Under the pieces are notes generated by a model, which was given only the letters and a program-made list of their open reading frames with translations, was not told the DNA's origin and made no database searches. A DNA stretch of 33,147 bases from Endozoicomonas sp. G2_1 (GTDB lineage Bacteria; Pseudomonadota; Gammaproteobacteria; Enterobacterales; Alteromonadaceae), in NCBI RefSeq assembly GCF_017744155.1, contig NZ_JAGHQT010000026.1, positions 1 to 33,147 on the forward strand. Direction: 5' to 3'. The position numbers and the translations under genes are program-made. Positions 7,418 through 14,624 of this stretch are shown piece after piece. Position 1 is the stretch's first letter. Every line of letters begins with the position of its first letter.

Positions 7418-7795
7418 CTAAAGCCCAAACTCCAACGTGGTTGTTACATAAACAGGCCTATTTGATGAATTAGCTTTAGCCGGCGCATAGTGAAGATTAC
7501 TTAACGCGCGCAACGCGAACTTATCCCAGGCTCCGTCAGGTACAGACTCTACTATTTTAGGTTCAAAAATTTCACCATTGGAGTCAATTAAGTACATTAT
7601 TTTGACAAAACCGGGCTCTTTTGGCTGTTTTAACTTACCAGTTTTAAAGCTAAACTCCTTTGAAACGTGAACCCAATAGTCTTTTAAGTCTGATTGCTCG
7701 ACAGTTATTGGTGGTTTTGTCAAATACCGTTCGGGAGTTGATTTGCATCCGGCGATGACTAATAAACTAATGATTAAAACACTCAGCAGTTTCAT
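7418..7795 (-). CDS. Lipoprotein with TonB C-terminal-like domain
   Basis: The ATG at 7793-7795 has AAGGAG seven bases upstream and begins MKLLSVLIISLLVIAGC, a clear lipoprotein signal (lipobox IAGC). The 13 residues before it in the open frame are not used. The C-terminal part (VKIMYLIDSNGEIFEPKIVE, then WDKFALRALSNLHYAPA) matches the TonB C-terminal fold: v.....dsnG.i....v..s.....d..al.a....f.PA. There is no proline-rich spacer or membrane anchor, so it is not a full TonB. It is probably an envelope protein using the domain for binding peptidoglycan or another protein. 125 aa. Confidence 0.8.
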   Translation of the reverse strand: MKLLSVLIISLLVIAGCKSTPERYLTKPPITVEQSDLKDYWVHVSKEFSFKTGKLKQPKEPGFVKIMYLIDSNGEIFEPKIVESVPDGAWDKFALRALSNLHYAPAKANSSNRPVYVTTTLEFGL

Positions 7796-8074
7796 ATACG
7801 CTCCTTGTAAAATATTACCCCATTTAATAGACAAATAGTTCGAGTAGCAATAGTAAAAACCAAATCAAGGCGCACAAAACGTTAAATTTCGCCTTATATT
7901 TAGTTTATCTCTAACTCAGAGACAACACTAACAGAAGCAGAAAGTACAATGTTATCTCGTACATACTTCTCTGAACTATAAGGCTCACCGATTCGTCAAA
8001 CGCTTACTACAACGCGCTCGATATCAGTATTGTCGCCATATCTATTTCATTCATTAATAAAAGTTGAACTTATA

Positions 8075-8262
8075 CTATAAGTTTTTACCTAGCTCGACGT
8101 CAAAAGCATAAGCCATTGCACGATTAGATTTATAGTTTTCGACGTCTAAGTAAATTGGGAATCATGATTATTGCTAACAACACCTAGTAATCCATTCTCA
8201 ATATCTTGCTTAACGTTGAGAAATAAATCAATCGCGATTCTACGCCAAGCACTACTAGCTAT
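8075..8262 (-). pseudogene. Fused fragments: start of a DUF7674-like gene plus tail of another
   Basis: The minus strand from about 8262 to 8190 reads SAWRRIAIDLFLNVKQDIEN, nearly identical to the first 20 residues of the intact gene at 18523-18897. The upstream leader is also similar, but the ATG has become AGT (CACTACTAGC against CACTCATAGC). After about 35 codons the similarity ends and a different frame (8161 to TAG 8075-8077) reads IYLDVENYKSNRAMAYAFDV, a protein-like tail of an unrelated gene. This looks like a deletion that joined two cassettes. It cannot make a normal product. Confidence 0.6.
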
Positions 8263-8365
8263 CACGGCACAAACACCTCGGTATGTAGTTCGTAAATGCA
8301 TAGCTATAAGTAGTGAAAAAAGAGCACAAATCATGCGTTTTTGCGCCCTTACTATCATTAAGTTC

Positions 8366-8854
8366 CTAGTGACGGGGACTCGCTGAACTCCTGACTAAGC
8401 TTTTACGACCCAAATGCTCTATAAAAACATTTAAACCTAAAAACAGAAATCCCAAAAAGAAACTGATACCCCCAAAGTCAAGATACCTAAAGTTACCATG
8501 TATCTCATACTGTTGATTAAAATCAGCGCCTTTTAATGTTGGTATTAAAATATCAACGATCCATAGACCGAAGAAAATGCTTGAAAAAGCAAACGCTACA
8601 AGCCAAGCATATTTACAAATAAAACTAAACGTAAGATTTTCAATTTTATCCGGTGTTTGCAGTTCACTAGGATTCACATCAAAAACAGAAGCCAACGCTT
8701 TAGTTGTTTCCAAAGATGCCGTTCCCGTTTTTTCTACGCGCTGGATAGTCCTAACACTTAACCCGCTAACTGATGCTAGCTCATCTTGACTCCAACATTT
8801 GATCGACCTTAATTTTTGGATTTTATCTTTATTTAGTTTCACATCATTACTCAT
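8366..8854 (-). CDS. XRE-family regulator with C-terminal membrane segments
   Basis: This is a 162-aa protein. Residues 8-62 are a canonical XRE/Cro helix-turn-helix (IQKLRSIKCWSQDELASVSG, LSVRTIQRVEKTG, then ALASVFDVNPSEL). Two hydrophobic segments follow (about 79-101 and 130-148), so the DNA-binding domain would be tethered to the inner membrane. This architecture is common in small chromosomal and integron-borne regulators. Its target is unknown. An inverted repeat at 8859-8892, directly upstream of the start and overlapping the AAGGTC ribosome-binding site, suggests self-regulation. Confidence 0.88.
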   Translation of the reverse strand: MSNDVKLNKDKIQKLRSIKCWSQDELASVSGLSVRTIQRVEKTGTASLETTKALASVFDVNPSELQTPDKIENLTFSFICKYAWLVAFAFSSIFFGLWIVDILIPTLKGADFNQQYEIHGNFRYLDFGGISFFLGFLFLGLNVFIEHLGRKSLVRSSASPRH

Positions 8855-8858
8855 GATT

Positions 8859-8892
8859 TGACCTTATTTCATATCGTTAAAATGAAAGGTCA
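8859..8892. promoter_or_regulatory. Inverted repeat upstream of the XRE gene, candidate operator
   Basis: TGACCTTATTTCAT (8859-8872) faces ATGAAAGGTCA (8882-8892). The half-sites TGACCT and AGGTCA are perfect and the spacer is AT-rich. It starts four bases upstream of the regulator's ATG, a typical place for an autoregulatory operator. Confidence 0.45.
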
Positions 8893-9087
8893 TAGTAAAT
8901 ACAATTAACGGAGACAGTCCCGACAATATCAAGTCACTCTAGTGACACTAGCCTGACAAACAGGCGACAAGCTTTTGTTTAATAGCTTCACAGACACCCC
9001 CAACATCAGCTTAAAAGGTGGCTAGCTTACGATGACAGAAGTTAACTAATCTGAACCAAGCTTTCCCTCACAACTTTCATAACTTTG

Positions 9088-9465
9088 CTATGCAGAATTA
9101 GACCACAAATGGTTAGAATGAAAAGCATACCGATAAAAAGGAATAAACAACAACATGCATAATAAAACTGCGATAACAATACTGAAAAAACCAGCGATAT
9201 CAGGTTTGTGCAATACACTCTCAATAAATGGGTCATAAATTAAAAACACAACCATCAAAACATTTATGAAAAATGATATCTGCCATAGTAGTTTCCAACC
9301 TACTGCTTTTTGATAGGCATAACCATAATAAGGAAAGAGTAAAATACCGCCAACGAATAAACCAATAAAATCATAAATACTGGTATCGTTTGATAGAGGT
9401 AAAGCGATAAAGTCTATCACCAATAAAAAAGCAAATATCCAAAATAGGACTTTCCAATACTTCAT
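9088..9465 (-). CDS. Four-TM membrane protein, second gene of a pair
   Basis: The 125-aa protein is almost entirely hydrophobic with four predicted membrane helices (about 4-21, 31-49, 58-78, 90-112). No family recognised. Only 16 bases separate it from the end of the upstream gene 9482-10147, with no attC between, so the two form a two-gene cassette. AAAGGC precedes the ATG. The 191-codon-frame overlap at its 3' end is not coding in my view. Confidence 0.75.
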   Translation of the reverse strand: MKYWKVLFWIFAFLLVIDFIALPLSNDTSIYDFIGLFVGGILLFPYYGYAYQKAVGWKLLWQISFFINVLMVVFLIYDPFIESVLHKPDIAGFFSIVIAVLLCMLLFIPFYRYAFHSNHLWSNSA

Positions 9466-9481
9466 ATTAATGCCTTTGGCC

Positions 9482-10147
9482 TCACCAAAACTGCCACCAA
9501 GGCTTTTTCTTTACTACTGGTATTGTCGCAAGGTTAACAGGAGTCAATGGATATTTAACTCTAGACAATAAATTAGCAAAGTTCGGATCGAAGGCTATTG
9601 AGCTACTCCGCCGTTTATCGTCATCTAACTCAGGAGTAGCATAAAATTCAGCTACGGGATATGGCAGCGCGTCATCCTCATAATGACTAAACTCTTTCAA
9701 ATAAGTGACAGTACTTTCATCTGAACCAAAGCATTTCGAAAATTTCCACCAGTCTGATTCTTCCAAGTTTAAAATCAAATACTGAGACGCATCCATTGCA
9801 ATGTAATCATGATCAAAATTAGTGAGTAGCTCCAAGGTTTTATCAATGTAACCTTGAACTATTAACTCATCATTACAGATAGCTAAAAGTAAACTTTTAG
9901 AATTTCTTAAATTGGTTATTGCACCTTCAACTGTCGTACATGGCTGAAAAGTATTAGAAACATATTCATTGCCCTCGCCATCGTGATATTCACATGAAAC
10001 CTCAATTAAATCAGTTTCTTTAAAAAGGCAAAACCATAAAATTGGTACCTGGTAACTTGATGTTGCCAATTCTGTGTACTGTACTTTATCTTTTTTAAGT
10101 AACCCAATACTTGGTTTTTTTTCACACGTATTAATTAGAAAATTCAT
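9482..10147 (-). CDS. Hypothetical protein with WWQFW tail
   Basis: This 221-aa soluble protein has no signal peptide. It is acidic overall, with ELLTNFDHDYIAMDASQYLI in the middle, and ends in VKKKPWWQFW. A basic/aromatic 'KKPWWxFW' end is common among small uncharacterised bacterial proteins and may aid membrane association. No family recognised. It is the first gene of a two-gene cassette with the membrane protein 16 bases downstream, so a functional partnership is plausible. Confidence 0.75.
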   Translation of the reverse strand: MNFLINTCEKKPSIGLLKKDKVQYTELATSSYQVPILWFCLFKETDLIEVSCEYHDGEGNEYVSNTFQPCTTVEGAITNLRNSKSLLLAICNDELIVQGYIDKTLELLTNFDHDYIAMDASQYLILNLEESDWWKFSKCFGSDESTVTYLKEFSHYEDDALPYPVAEFYATPELDDDKRRSSSIAFDPNFANLLSRVKYPLTPVNLATIPVVKKKPWWQFW

Positions 10148-10174
10148 ACTAAATCTACATTTTGCAACTGAGTC

Positions 10175-10534
10175 TTAAAGTGGTAGAGAGAAACATACCA
10201 ACACGGAAAAGCAAACTAGTGATACAAAGAAATTGAAAAACGGCCCCATAGTCAACTTTACTAATCCACTTAGAAAGCTAATGATTGATTTGACTATATC
10301 AAGAGCGTAATGCCCCGCGCTAAACTTTATTTGTTCTGATGTAACAACTATTTACTTGTACTTTAACGCTAGTTCACTCGCAAAACGATAAAAACATATA
10401 CCGGACAATAACATAAAGGCTGACGGGACAAATAGTAAAAGTGCTTTCATCACATCTATGTTTTCTGAATTTTTAAGGACAGATATAGAAGTAAATGAAG
10501 ATACAATACTAGCCAACACAGACAACAAAGCCAA
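10175..10534 (-). pseudogene. Small membrane protein ORF interrupted by an in-frame TAA
   Basis: From TTG 10532-10534 (GAGG ten bases upstream) the frame gives 60 aa with two membrane segments and ends KYK at TAA 10352-10354. The same frame then stays open for 58 codons and encodes another hydrophobic stretch (IVKSIISFLSGLVKLTMGPF, FFVSLVCFSVLVCF), ending at TAA 10175-10177. Either one 119-codon gene carries a nonsense mutation, or a 60-aa gene is followed by a decayed attC (GTTGTTACATC to GGGGCATTACGC) and a start-less remnant. I favour one decayed gene but cannot decide. Confidence 0.45.
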
Positions 10535-10599
10535 GCTTTGGTTGCCTCACGCCAATTACTCATTGGATTTTAATTGGCTTTGCAACTCTTTGGCTTCTA

Positions 10600-10905
10600 T
10601 TAATACTTTTTGTCATTTAGATTTGGCGAAATACAAATAGAGTCTTCGCCATCAAATTCGAATAGCTTGTAATTTGAACGAGATTTTCCAAGTTGAATAA
10701 CAAAGTCGTTAAGCGTTATGTTAGCTTTTGTTGGCCTAGCTGGACTTAATGTTATTGCCAAAGAATTTTCTATAGCCTCACTATTAGTCAGCGCAACTTT
10801 GTTGATGTTTAACAGCTGTTAATGATCTGTTTTTGCTGCACTTTAGCAGCCAGCTAACAGAGTGCAAGCAACCAATAAAGAACCAAAGGCTTTAAATTTA
10901 CTCAT
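10600..10905 (-). pseudogene. Lipoprotein gene with two in-frame stops
   Basis: ATG 10903-10905 opens with MSKFKAFGSLLVACTLLAGC, a textbook lipoprotein signal with lipobox LAGC. The next codon is TAA (10843-10845), and another TAA follows at 10819-10821. The same frame then continues for about 72 codons with protein-like sequence (ALTNSEAIENSLAITLSPAR, ANITLNDFVIQLGKSRSNY) to TAA 10600-10602. A neighbouring frame beyond it reads KVLIEAKELQSQLKSNE up to 10556, suggesting a further frameshift near 10605. This is a decayed lipoprotein of about 115 aa. As it stands only a 20-residue lipopeptide could be made. Confidence 0.65.
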
Positions 10906-10944
10906 CTTTTCCCTACTAAACAAAATACCCTTTACACAGTCAAA

Positions 10945-11022
10945 TAGTTAGGATAGCTCAAATTAGAAATGCAGCGACAAAAGGCAAACGGTAACCCTTA
11001 ATTGATGTGAACGTTGTGTTGT
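10945..11022 (-). repeat. Decayed class-B attC site
   Basis: ATAGCTCAAATTAGAAATGCAGCGAC resembles TTAGCTAAAATTAGGAGCGCAGCGAC of the intact class-B sites, for example at 26242. Both ends have drifted. It lies directly downstream of the gene at 11022-11522. Confidence 0.5.
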
Positions 11023-11522
11023 TACTTTGTCATCAGCTTATGTTTCAGTAAGCGTTTACTCGGTAATTCTACCAAAGCATTGTTTTTAGCAACTTCTTTC
11101 AACTCAGCTTTAGTCAATTGATAAGCTCCAGCCATTGTTCCTGTCGAATAGAACTCAGTTCTGTCTTTGTGTTCGTAGTAACGAATGAAATATGTTTTAC
11201 CAGCTTCTACTTCAAAATTTAATTGTTGCTTAACTTGCTCTGTAGCGACAAAGAAAGTACTTAATCGTATTTGAAAATTATGTATTCCTGGCTCTAAATA
11301 AAAGTAAGAATAACCACCGTGGGTAAACCTAAATACTTCTTCGCCATTTAAATAAAGAAAATCAGCCTCACTAGCACCAAATTGAGCATCTTTGGGATGG
11401 TAAATATACACAAGCCCCTGTCCATTTGCAGATGGCAACACAGTACTGAATTTTTTTCCTGTCGCTATGCAGCCAGTAATTAAAACTAATAAAGAAATTA
11501 CAACGATAAATTTGGCCTTCAC
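11022..11522 (-). CDS. DUF2846-like lipoprotein
   Basis: The protein has 166 aa. MKAKFIVVISLLVLITGC is a lipoprotein signal (lipobox ITGC). The body follows the DUF2846 pattern: 'vYIYHP' near residue 38, a short variable part, 'F.Y.Nge..f....GgYsyfyLepGiHnf' (about 55-85), then FEVEAGKTYFIRYYEHKDR. It is a small beta-sandwich lipoprotein of unknown role, found across Gram-negatives. A second, diverged member is at 21332-21796 in its own cassette. The start is GTG with GGGAG five bases upstream. Confidence 0.85.
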   Translation of the reverse strand: MKAKFIVVISLLVLITGCIATGKKFSTVLPSANGQGLVYIYHPKDAQFGASEADFLYLNGEEVFRFTHGGYSYFYLEPGIHNFQIRLSTFFVATEQVKQQLNFEVEAGKTYFIRYYEHKDRTEFYSTGTMAGAYQLTKAELKEVAKNNALVELPSKRLLKHKLMTK

Positions 11523-11540
11523 ATTAACTCCCTGAAAAAC

Positions 11541-11628
11541 ATAATGCTCACTGGCGGAAAAGTATTTAACTTAAAGCTAAGTTTAAGAACATAACTATAT
11601 TTGTGCGGTCAAAGCGCTTGTTAGTTGC
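11541..11628 (-). repeat. Decayed attC site
   Basis: ATAATGCTCACTGGCGG at the left and GCGGTCAAAGCGCTTGTTAGT at the right keep the attC ends (compare GTTGAAGCGCTTGTTAT at 26319-26337). The middle has diverged. Confidence 0.5.
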
Positions 11629-11718
11629 CAATAATCGCATTGAAAATGACAACAGCCACACTTATTGCAAATGATACAAAAATATTTACAGCCTAACTAT
11701 AAGTTATTTTACAAAACT

Positions 11719-11814
11719 CTATTTGTCTTGATGGGGTAAATACCGGTTTTTCAAAATCAACATCTGAAAACTCCAATCAGCTTCCCAGTCCCTACCATAG
11801 TCTGAAAGTAACAT
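11719..11814 (-). CDS. Tiny ORF or remnant in the 11523-11946 gap
   Basis: ATG 11812-11814 opens 31 codons (MLLSDYGRDWEADWSFQM and on) ending at TAG 11719-11721. In the same frame a hydrophobic segment without a start (KFNFSVFIVVVAFI) lies just upstream and reaches into the neighbouring attC. It is probably a small one-TM membrane protein whose start codon is lost or unusual. It is flanked by attC-like repeats on both sides, so this is a separate cassette. The rest of this 424-bp stretch holds only those repeats. Confidence 0.35.
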   Translation of the reverse strand: MLLSDYGRDWEADWSFQMLILKNRYLPHQDK

Positions 11815-11855
11815 TATGAAGGCGACAACTACTATAAAAACACTAAAATTAAATT

Positions 11856-11945
11856 TTACGACGTTGGCTGCTGATGCTTCAACAACTCACCGCGGCAATG
11901 GAGTACAGTTTACATTGTCTAGCTCAGCAATATGGCTTGTTAGGC
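11856..11945 (-). repeat. attC site
   Basis: ACGTTGGCTGCTGATGC at the left and GCTCAGCAATATGGCTTGTTAGG at the right: GCTGCTGA and TCAGCAAT form complementary arms, and the right edge is a standard GGCTTGTTAGG. About 90 bp, belonging to the tail-collar-like gene. Confidence 0.65.
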
Positions 11946-11946
11946 C

Positions 11947-12495
11947 CTAGATTTTTCTACAGTACAACAGGGCCACATACGGCTGCATATTATTGTGAGG
12001 AAGCCCTTTCCCTGTCGGTTCTGACATCCTGCGTTTTTTTATAATATTACCAGTATCATCCCCTTCTTTAGTGGCATAATCAGCGGCTTTTTTAGCTTGA
12101 TCGTAATAGTGCCAATCATCGTGGTAATGCGAGTGTGCCGGAATATTGTCGTTTACTAAAATTGTTCTCTCTTCGCCCGCAAATTCTTCCAACGTTTTCG
12201 GCGTAAGATTATATCCAGTGCCTGAACCAACTATTACCCTGCCTTTTGCCAGTTCATAAGGCTCCCAATTCTCGGGACAATCAACGAGTCTAAAAGCAAC
12301 TACAGCACCGCTTGGTAAATTGGGGCCTGCTATTTCACTTCTAAGAGTTCTCACTTGGGTAACAGCCGACTCAGCAACTGACGACGCTTTATTTAAATCA
12401 TTTTTCTGAGAATAAATAACACCTATGGTCGAGCAAATGGCAACCAACACCGAAACTGTACCGGATATGAGAGAGACTTTTACATTTTCACTCAT
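11947..12495 (-). CDS. Membrane-anchored phage tail-collar-like protein
   Basis: The start is taken at ATG 12493-12495 (MSENVKVSLIS) because AAGGA lies seven bases upstream and the longer frame runs into an attC. This gives 182 aa. One membrane segment (about 8-28) and a short coiled linker (KASSVAESAVTQVRTLRSEI) precede a domain with the phage tail-collar/receptor-binding pattern: LPSGAVVAFRLVDCPENWEP, GRVIVGSGTG, IPAHSHYH, and the C-terminal LPHNNMQPYVALLYCRKI. Such domains normally sit at the tips of phage fibres. Here it is tethered to a membrane and carried alone on a cassette, with no phage genes nearby. Its function is unknown. Confidence 0.85.
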   Translation of the reverse strand: MSENVKVSLISGTVSVLVAICSTIGVIYSQKNDLNKASSVAESAVTQVRTLRSEIAGPNLPSGAVVAFRLVDCPENWEPYELAKGRVIVGSGTGYNLTPKTLEEFAGEERTILVNDNIPAHSHYHDDWHYYDQAKKAADYATKEGDDTGNIIKKRRMSEPTGKGLPHNNMQPYVALLYCRKI

Positions 12496-12525
12496 TTCAG
12501 TTCCTTGACTTTTTATGTTCAGGTC

Positions 12526-12622
12526 TAACACCCGCTCAAGGGCAAACACCTAACCTAGCTAAAATTTAGAAGCGCAGTGACAGAAACCAAGTTTTAATCA
12601 TTCCGTTAAAGCACTCATTATA
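12526..12622 (-). repeat. attC site, class B, partly decayed
   Basis: TAACACCCGCTCAAGGGC at the left, CTAGCTAAAATTTAGAAGCGCAGTGAC in the middle and CCGTTAAAGCACTCATTAT at the right match class-B attC with scattered changes. About 97 bp. Confidence 0.75.
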
Positions 12623-12627
12623 TTTTA

Positions 12628-13119
12628 TTACTCTATCAACGCCTTATAGTAAACAGCAATATCGGCTTCTTTACCCAGTGCAATTCGCTTAGCAACATTT
12701 GCTACAGGCCAAAAAATTGCTTGGTTGTTATCTTGTTTACCGATTGCCCAATATTTAACGCCATTTATATAAACATCGCCCCAGATTACGGATGAGTGGT
12801 TTTTTCTGTAAGTTTCGCCAATGTAAAAACCAAACATTTTTTCATAAGCTGTTCTATCTTCATCAGACATACCTTTCTCGCGAATATAGTTACTTAAATT
12901 GTCAAGTATTGGCTCGAGTTTTAAGACGCTATCATTTGAATAGTCTAGCTCAATATTGAAGCTCTTTTTTACAAAATCTATACAATCCAACGAATATGCT
13001 TCCGCTACAGCTTGCACGCGCTCATCCGGTATCAGTTTTAACAAAAGTTCATCATTTTTAGCAATCGATGATGAGCTAAAAATGAATGTAGATACGATCC
13101 CAATTATTTTTTTAATCAT
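12628..13119 (-). CDS. Exported protein, DUF3806-like
   Basis: This 163-aa protein begins with a signal peptide (MIKKIIGIVSTFIFSSSSIA). The mature part has a helical first half (VLKLEPILDNLSNYIREKGM) and then KMFGFYIGETYRKNHSSVIW, GVKYWAIGKQ and AIFWPVANVAKRI. A helical region ahead of 'fG.YiGE......W' and a final 'fwP...v.kr' is reminiscent of DUF3806-type proteins, but I hold this loosely. Probably periplasmic. AGGGAAA precedes the ATG. Confidence 0.75.
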   Translation of the reverse strand: MIKKIIGIVSTFIFSSSSIAKNDELLLKLIPDERVQAVAEAYSLDCIDFVKKSFNIELDYSNDSVLKLEPILDNLSNYIREKGMSDEDRTAYEKMFGFYIGETYRKNHSSVIWGDVYINGVKYWAIGKQDNNQAIFWPVANVAKRIALGKEADIAVYYKALIE

Positions 13120-13128
13120 AGTATTTCC

Positions 13129-13311
13129 CTAAAATATAACACCGCAATAAACAGTAACATAACCAACTAAATTAATGAGTACTACTGCAAGAAAAGAAAC
13201 TAGTACAAGGTAAGTGTTCAATATCAGCACCTGTATAGCTTGGAAGTTTTGCAATGCCTGACCCAATGCAACTGTAGAGTTGAAATAAGAGGTGATGACG
13301 AGATGCAACAA
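13129..13311 (-). CDS. Doubtful small hydrophobic ORF
   Basis: A 60-codon frame opens at TTG 13309-13311 and encodes one long hydrophobic segment (VLILNTYLVLVSFLAVVLIN). Its last part overlaps what looks like a decayed attC left arm (ATAACACCGCAATAAACAG at 13136, compare ATAACGCCGCAATAAACGG at 24758). No ATG and no good ribosome-binding site. It may be a remnant of a small membrane protein or chance. Confidence 0.25.
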   Translation of the reverse strand: MLHLVITSYFNSTVALGQALQNFQAIQVLILNTYLVLVSFLAVVLINLVGYVTVYCGVIF

Positions 13312-13328
13312 ACGTAATAAAGATTACC

Positions 13329-13402
13329 TAACATCGCTTAGCTAAAATTTAATGACACATCGACAAGAGCTAAATTGTACTTATCCCGCTAAAGCACTAG
13401 TT
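13329..13402 (-). repeat. attC site, class B, shortened
   Basis: TAACATCGCTTAGCTAAAATTTAATG at the left, CGACAAGAGCTAAATTG in the middle and TTATCCCGCTAAAGCACTAGTTGT at the right. TTAGCT pairs with AGCTAA. About 74 bp. Confidence 0.7.
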
Positions 13403-13822
13403 GTGTTTTTCAACTAACTTACTAAACGTGAAAAACAGTGTTAAGAACAAAAATAAATTTGAAAATACATTGTAATATCGCATTCCACCAAGAGGCTGCA
13501 TAAGTAAATTAAATATAGATAATTTATCGAGGATGAAAAACACGAAAATAGTAGCCAATAAATACGAGTATATGTAATGCCTTTGATGACCCAATCTATA
13601 TATTACAATTGAGCACAATAAGGTAAACACAGCTATTAATGGCAACTGAGTCCATATGATTAAAAAGATGGTTTCTATTGTTCGGTTTAAGCCATCTTTC
13701 CCGAACAAAAATATAGTTAAATCTGCATATAGTAAAACCCAACTTTCATTTACAATTGTTAGCCAATCACCATTTAGGAAAATAGAAGTAAAAACTCCGA
13801 GAATCACTACCAATACTTTCAA
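13397..13822 (-). CDS. Four-TM membrane protein
   Basis: The 141 aa contain about four hydrophobic helices (3-17, 25-40, 50-76, 84-103) and a last one near 120-134, with few charges. The C-terminal KLVEKHN is cytoplasmic if the positive-inside rule holds. No family recognised. The start is TTG at 13820-13822 with AAGGA nine bases upstream. The stop lies inside the attC, a recurrent feature of this array. Confidence 0.7.
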   Translation of the reverse strand: MKVLVVILGVFTSIFLNGDWLTIVNESWVLLYADLTIFLFGKDGLNRTIETIFLIIWTQLPLIAVFTLLCSIVIYRLGHQRHYIYSYLLATIFVFFILDKLSIFNLLMQPLGGMRYYNVFSNLFLFLTLFFTFSKLVEKHN

Positions 13823-13845
13823 TTTTCACTATCCTTGAGAAAAAC

Positions 13846-13946
13846 ACAGAGCCCCAATTAGGGATCTATAAATGCTTGGTTAAACTAAATAGCCGAGTTG
13901 GAATCTAAATAAACTATAACAGTCCCACCTTCAACGGCTTGTTAGG
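13846..13946 (-). repeat. attC site, class A
   Basis: GAGCCCCAATTAGGGATCTATAAATGCTTGG at the left and CAGTCCCACCTTCAACGGCTTGTTAGG at the right. The left TAACGCCC core has drifted. About 101 bp. It closes the cassette holding the DUF4279 gene and the small broken gene. Confidence 0.8.
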
Positions 13947-14118
13947 TGTAAAACACACCTATTTTAAAAGCCATGTAACTAACAAATATACTAAAAAAAT
14001 ACGCTACAGCAATAAATGTCTTATTTTGAGCTGGTTTAAAACGATGAAAAACAAGAACGACACATACCTATAATGACATAGCAATAGAATTGCCAAACAT
14101 GAACATTTGACTTTTCAT
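13942..14118 (-). pseudogene. Small membrane protein gene with an in-frame TAG
   Basis: ATG 14116-14118 to TAA 13942-13944 is a 58-codon frame broken only by TAG 14068-14070 at codon 17. The halves read MKSQMFMFGNSIAMSL and then two membrane segments (VCVVLVFHRF; KTFIAVAYFFSIFVSYMAFK). The final TAA lies in the attC, as in other intact cassettes, so the reading frame is the original one. It follows the DUF4279-like gene by 41 bases with no attC between, so it was the second gene of that cassette. Confidence 0.6.
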
Positions 14119-14159
14119 GCCTGTAAAATGAAAACCGTGCTCAGCGATTAATGCGTCGC

Positions 14160-14591
14160 TTAGTCTTCCGGGTAGGCACATAACACAATTGTGATACCTA
14201 AATCCGCAGCACTTTTTAACAATGGCGGCTCCAAATAAATGTTCATATTAATACTACCGACACTAAACCATCCTACAAAGTACTCAACTGTGCCACCTGA
14301 AGAACGTATTTTCTCAAAAAAGGATTTATGTTTTTCAAGCTCTGCATTTTTTGAAGAAATAAAGTCTTCGAATAACACAAATTCAGCATCGAGTCTGTCG
14401 CCATGACATAAATCCAAACTCCAACGCATATCTTCATAAGTTCCACTGAGGATCCGGCCATGCTTTGTAACCCGAAGATCTCCAACATTATGTAATGAAG
14501 TTGGTTGAATTGATAGTTGCTCAGTAATCATCTCAACCTCCATATTGGGATGAGATATATTTAATGAAACACAAAATTTATAGTCTGGCAC
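14160..14591 (-). CDS. DUF4279 family protein
   Basis: This 143-aa soluble protein matches the DUF4279 layout: an opening strand CVSLNISHP, then 'eqLsiqPts.hnvGd' (about 23-38), a central 'WSLDLCHGDRLDAEFVLFED', and an end 'vgwfSvGSINMNIYLEPPLLKSAADLGI'. DUF4279 proteins are common in integron arrays and near polymorphic toxins, and some are suspected immunity proteins. No function is proven. The start is GTG 14589-14591 with AGGAA upstream. The downstream small membrane gene in the same cassette is broken. Confidence 0.85.
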   Translation of the reverse strand: MPDYKFCVSLNISHPNMEVEMITEQLSIQPTSLHNVGDLRVTKHGRILSGTYEDMRWSLDLCHGDRLDAEFVLFEDFISSKNAELEKHKSFFEKIRSSGGTVEYFVGWFSVGSINMNIYLEPPLLKSAADLGITIVLCAYPED

Positions 14592-14624
14592 TGACCATTC
14601 CTAGAAAAAACGCTAAATAAACTG

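Noticed and set aside
9042-9236. 64-codon minus ORF overlapping the four-TM gene
   Set aside because: It overlaps the better supported frame at 9088-9465, which has the ribosome-binding site and is directly coupled to the upstream gene.
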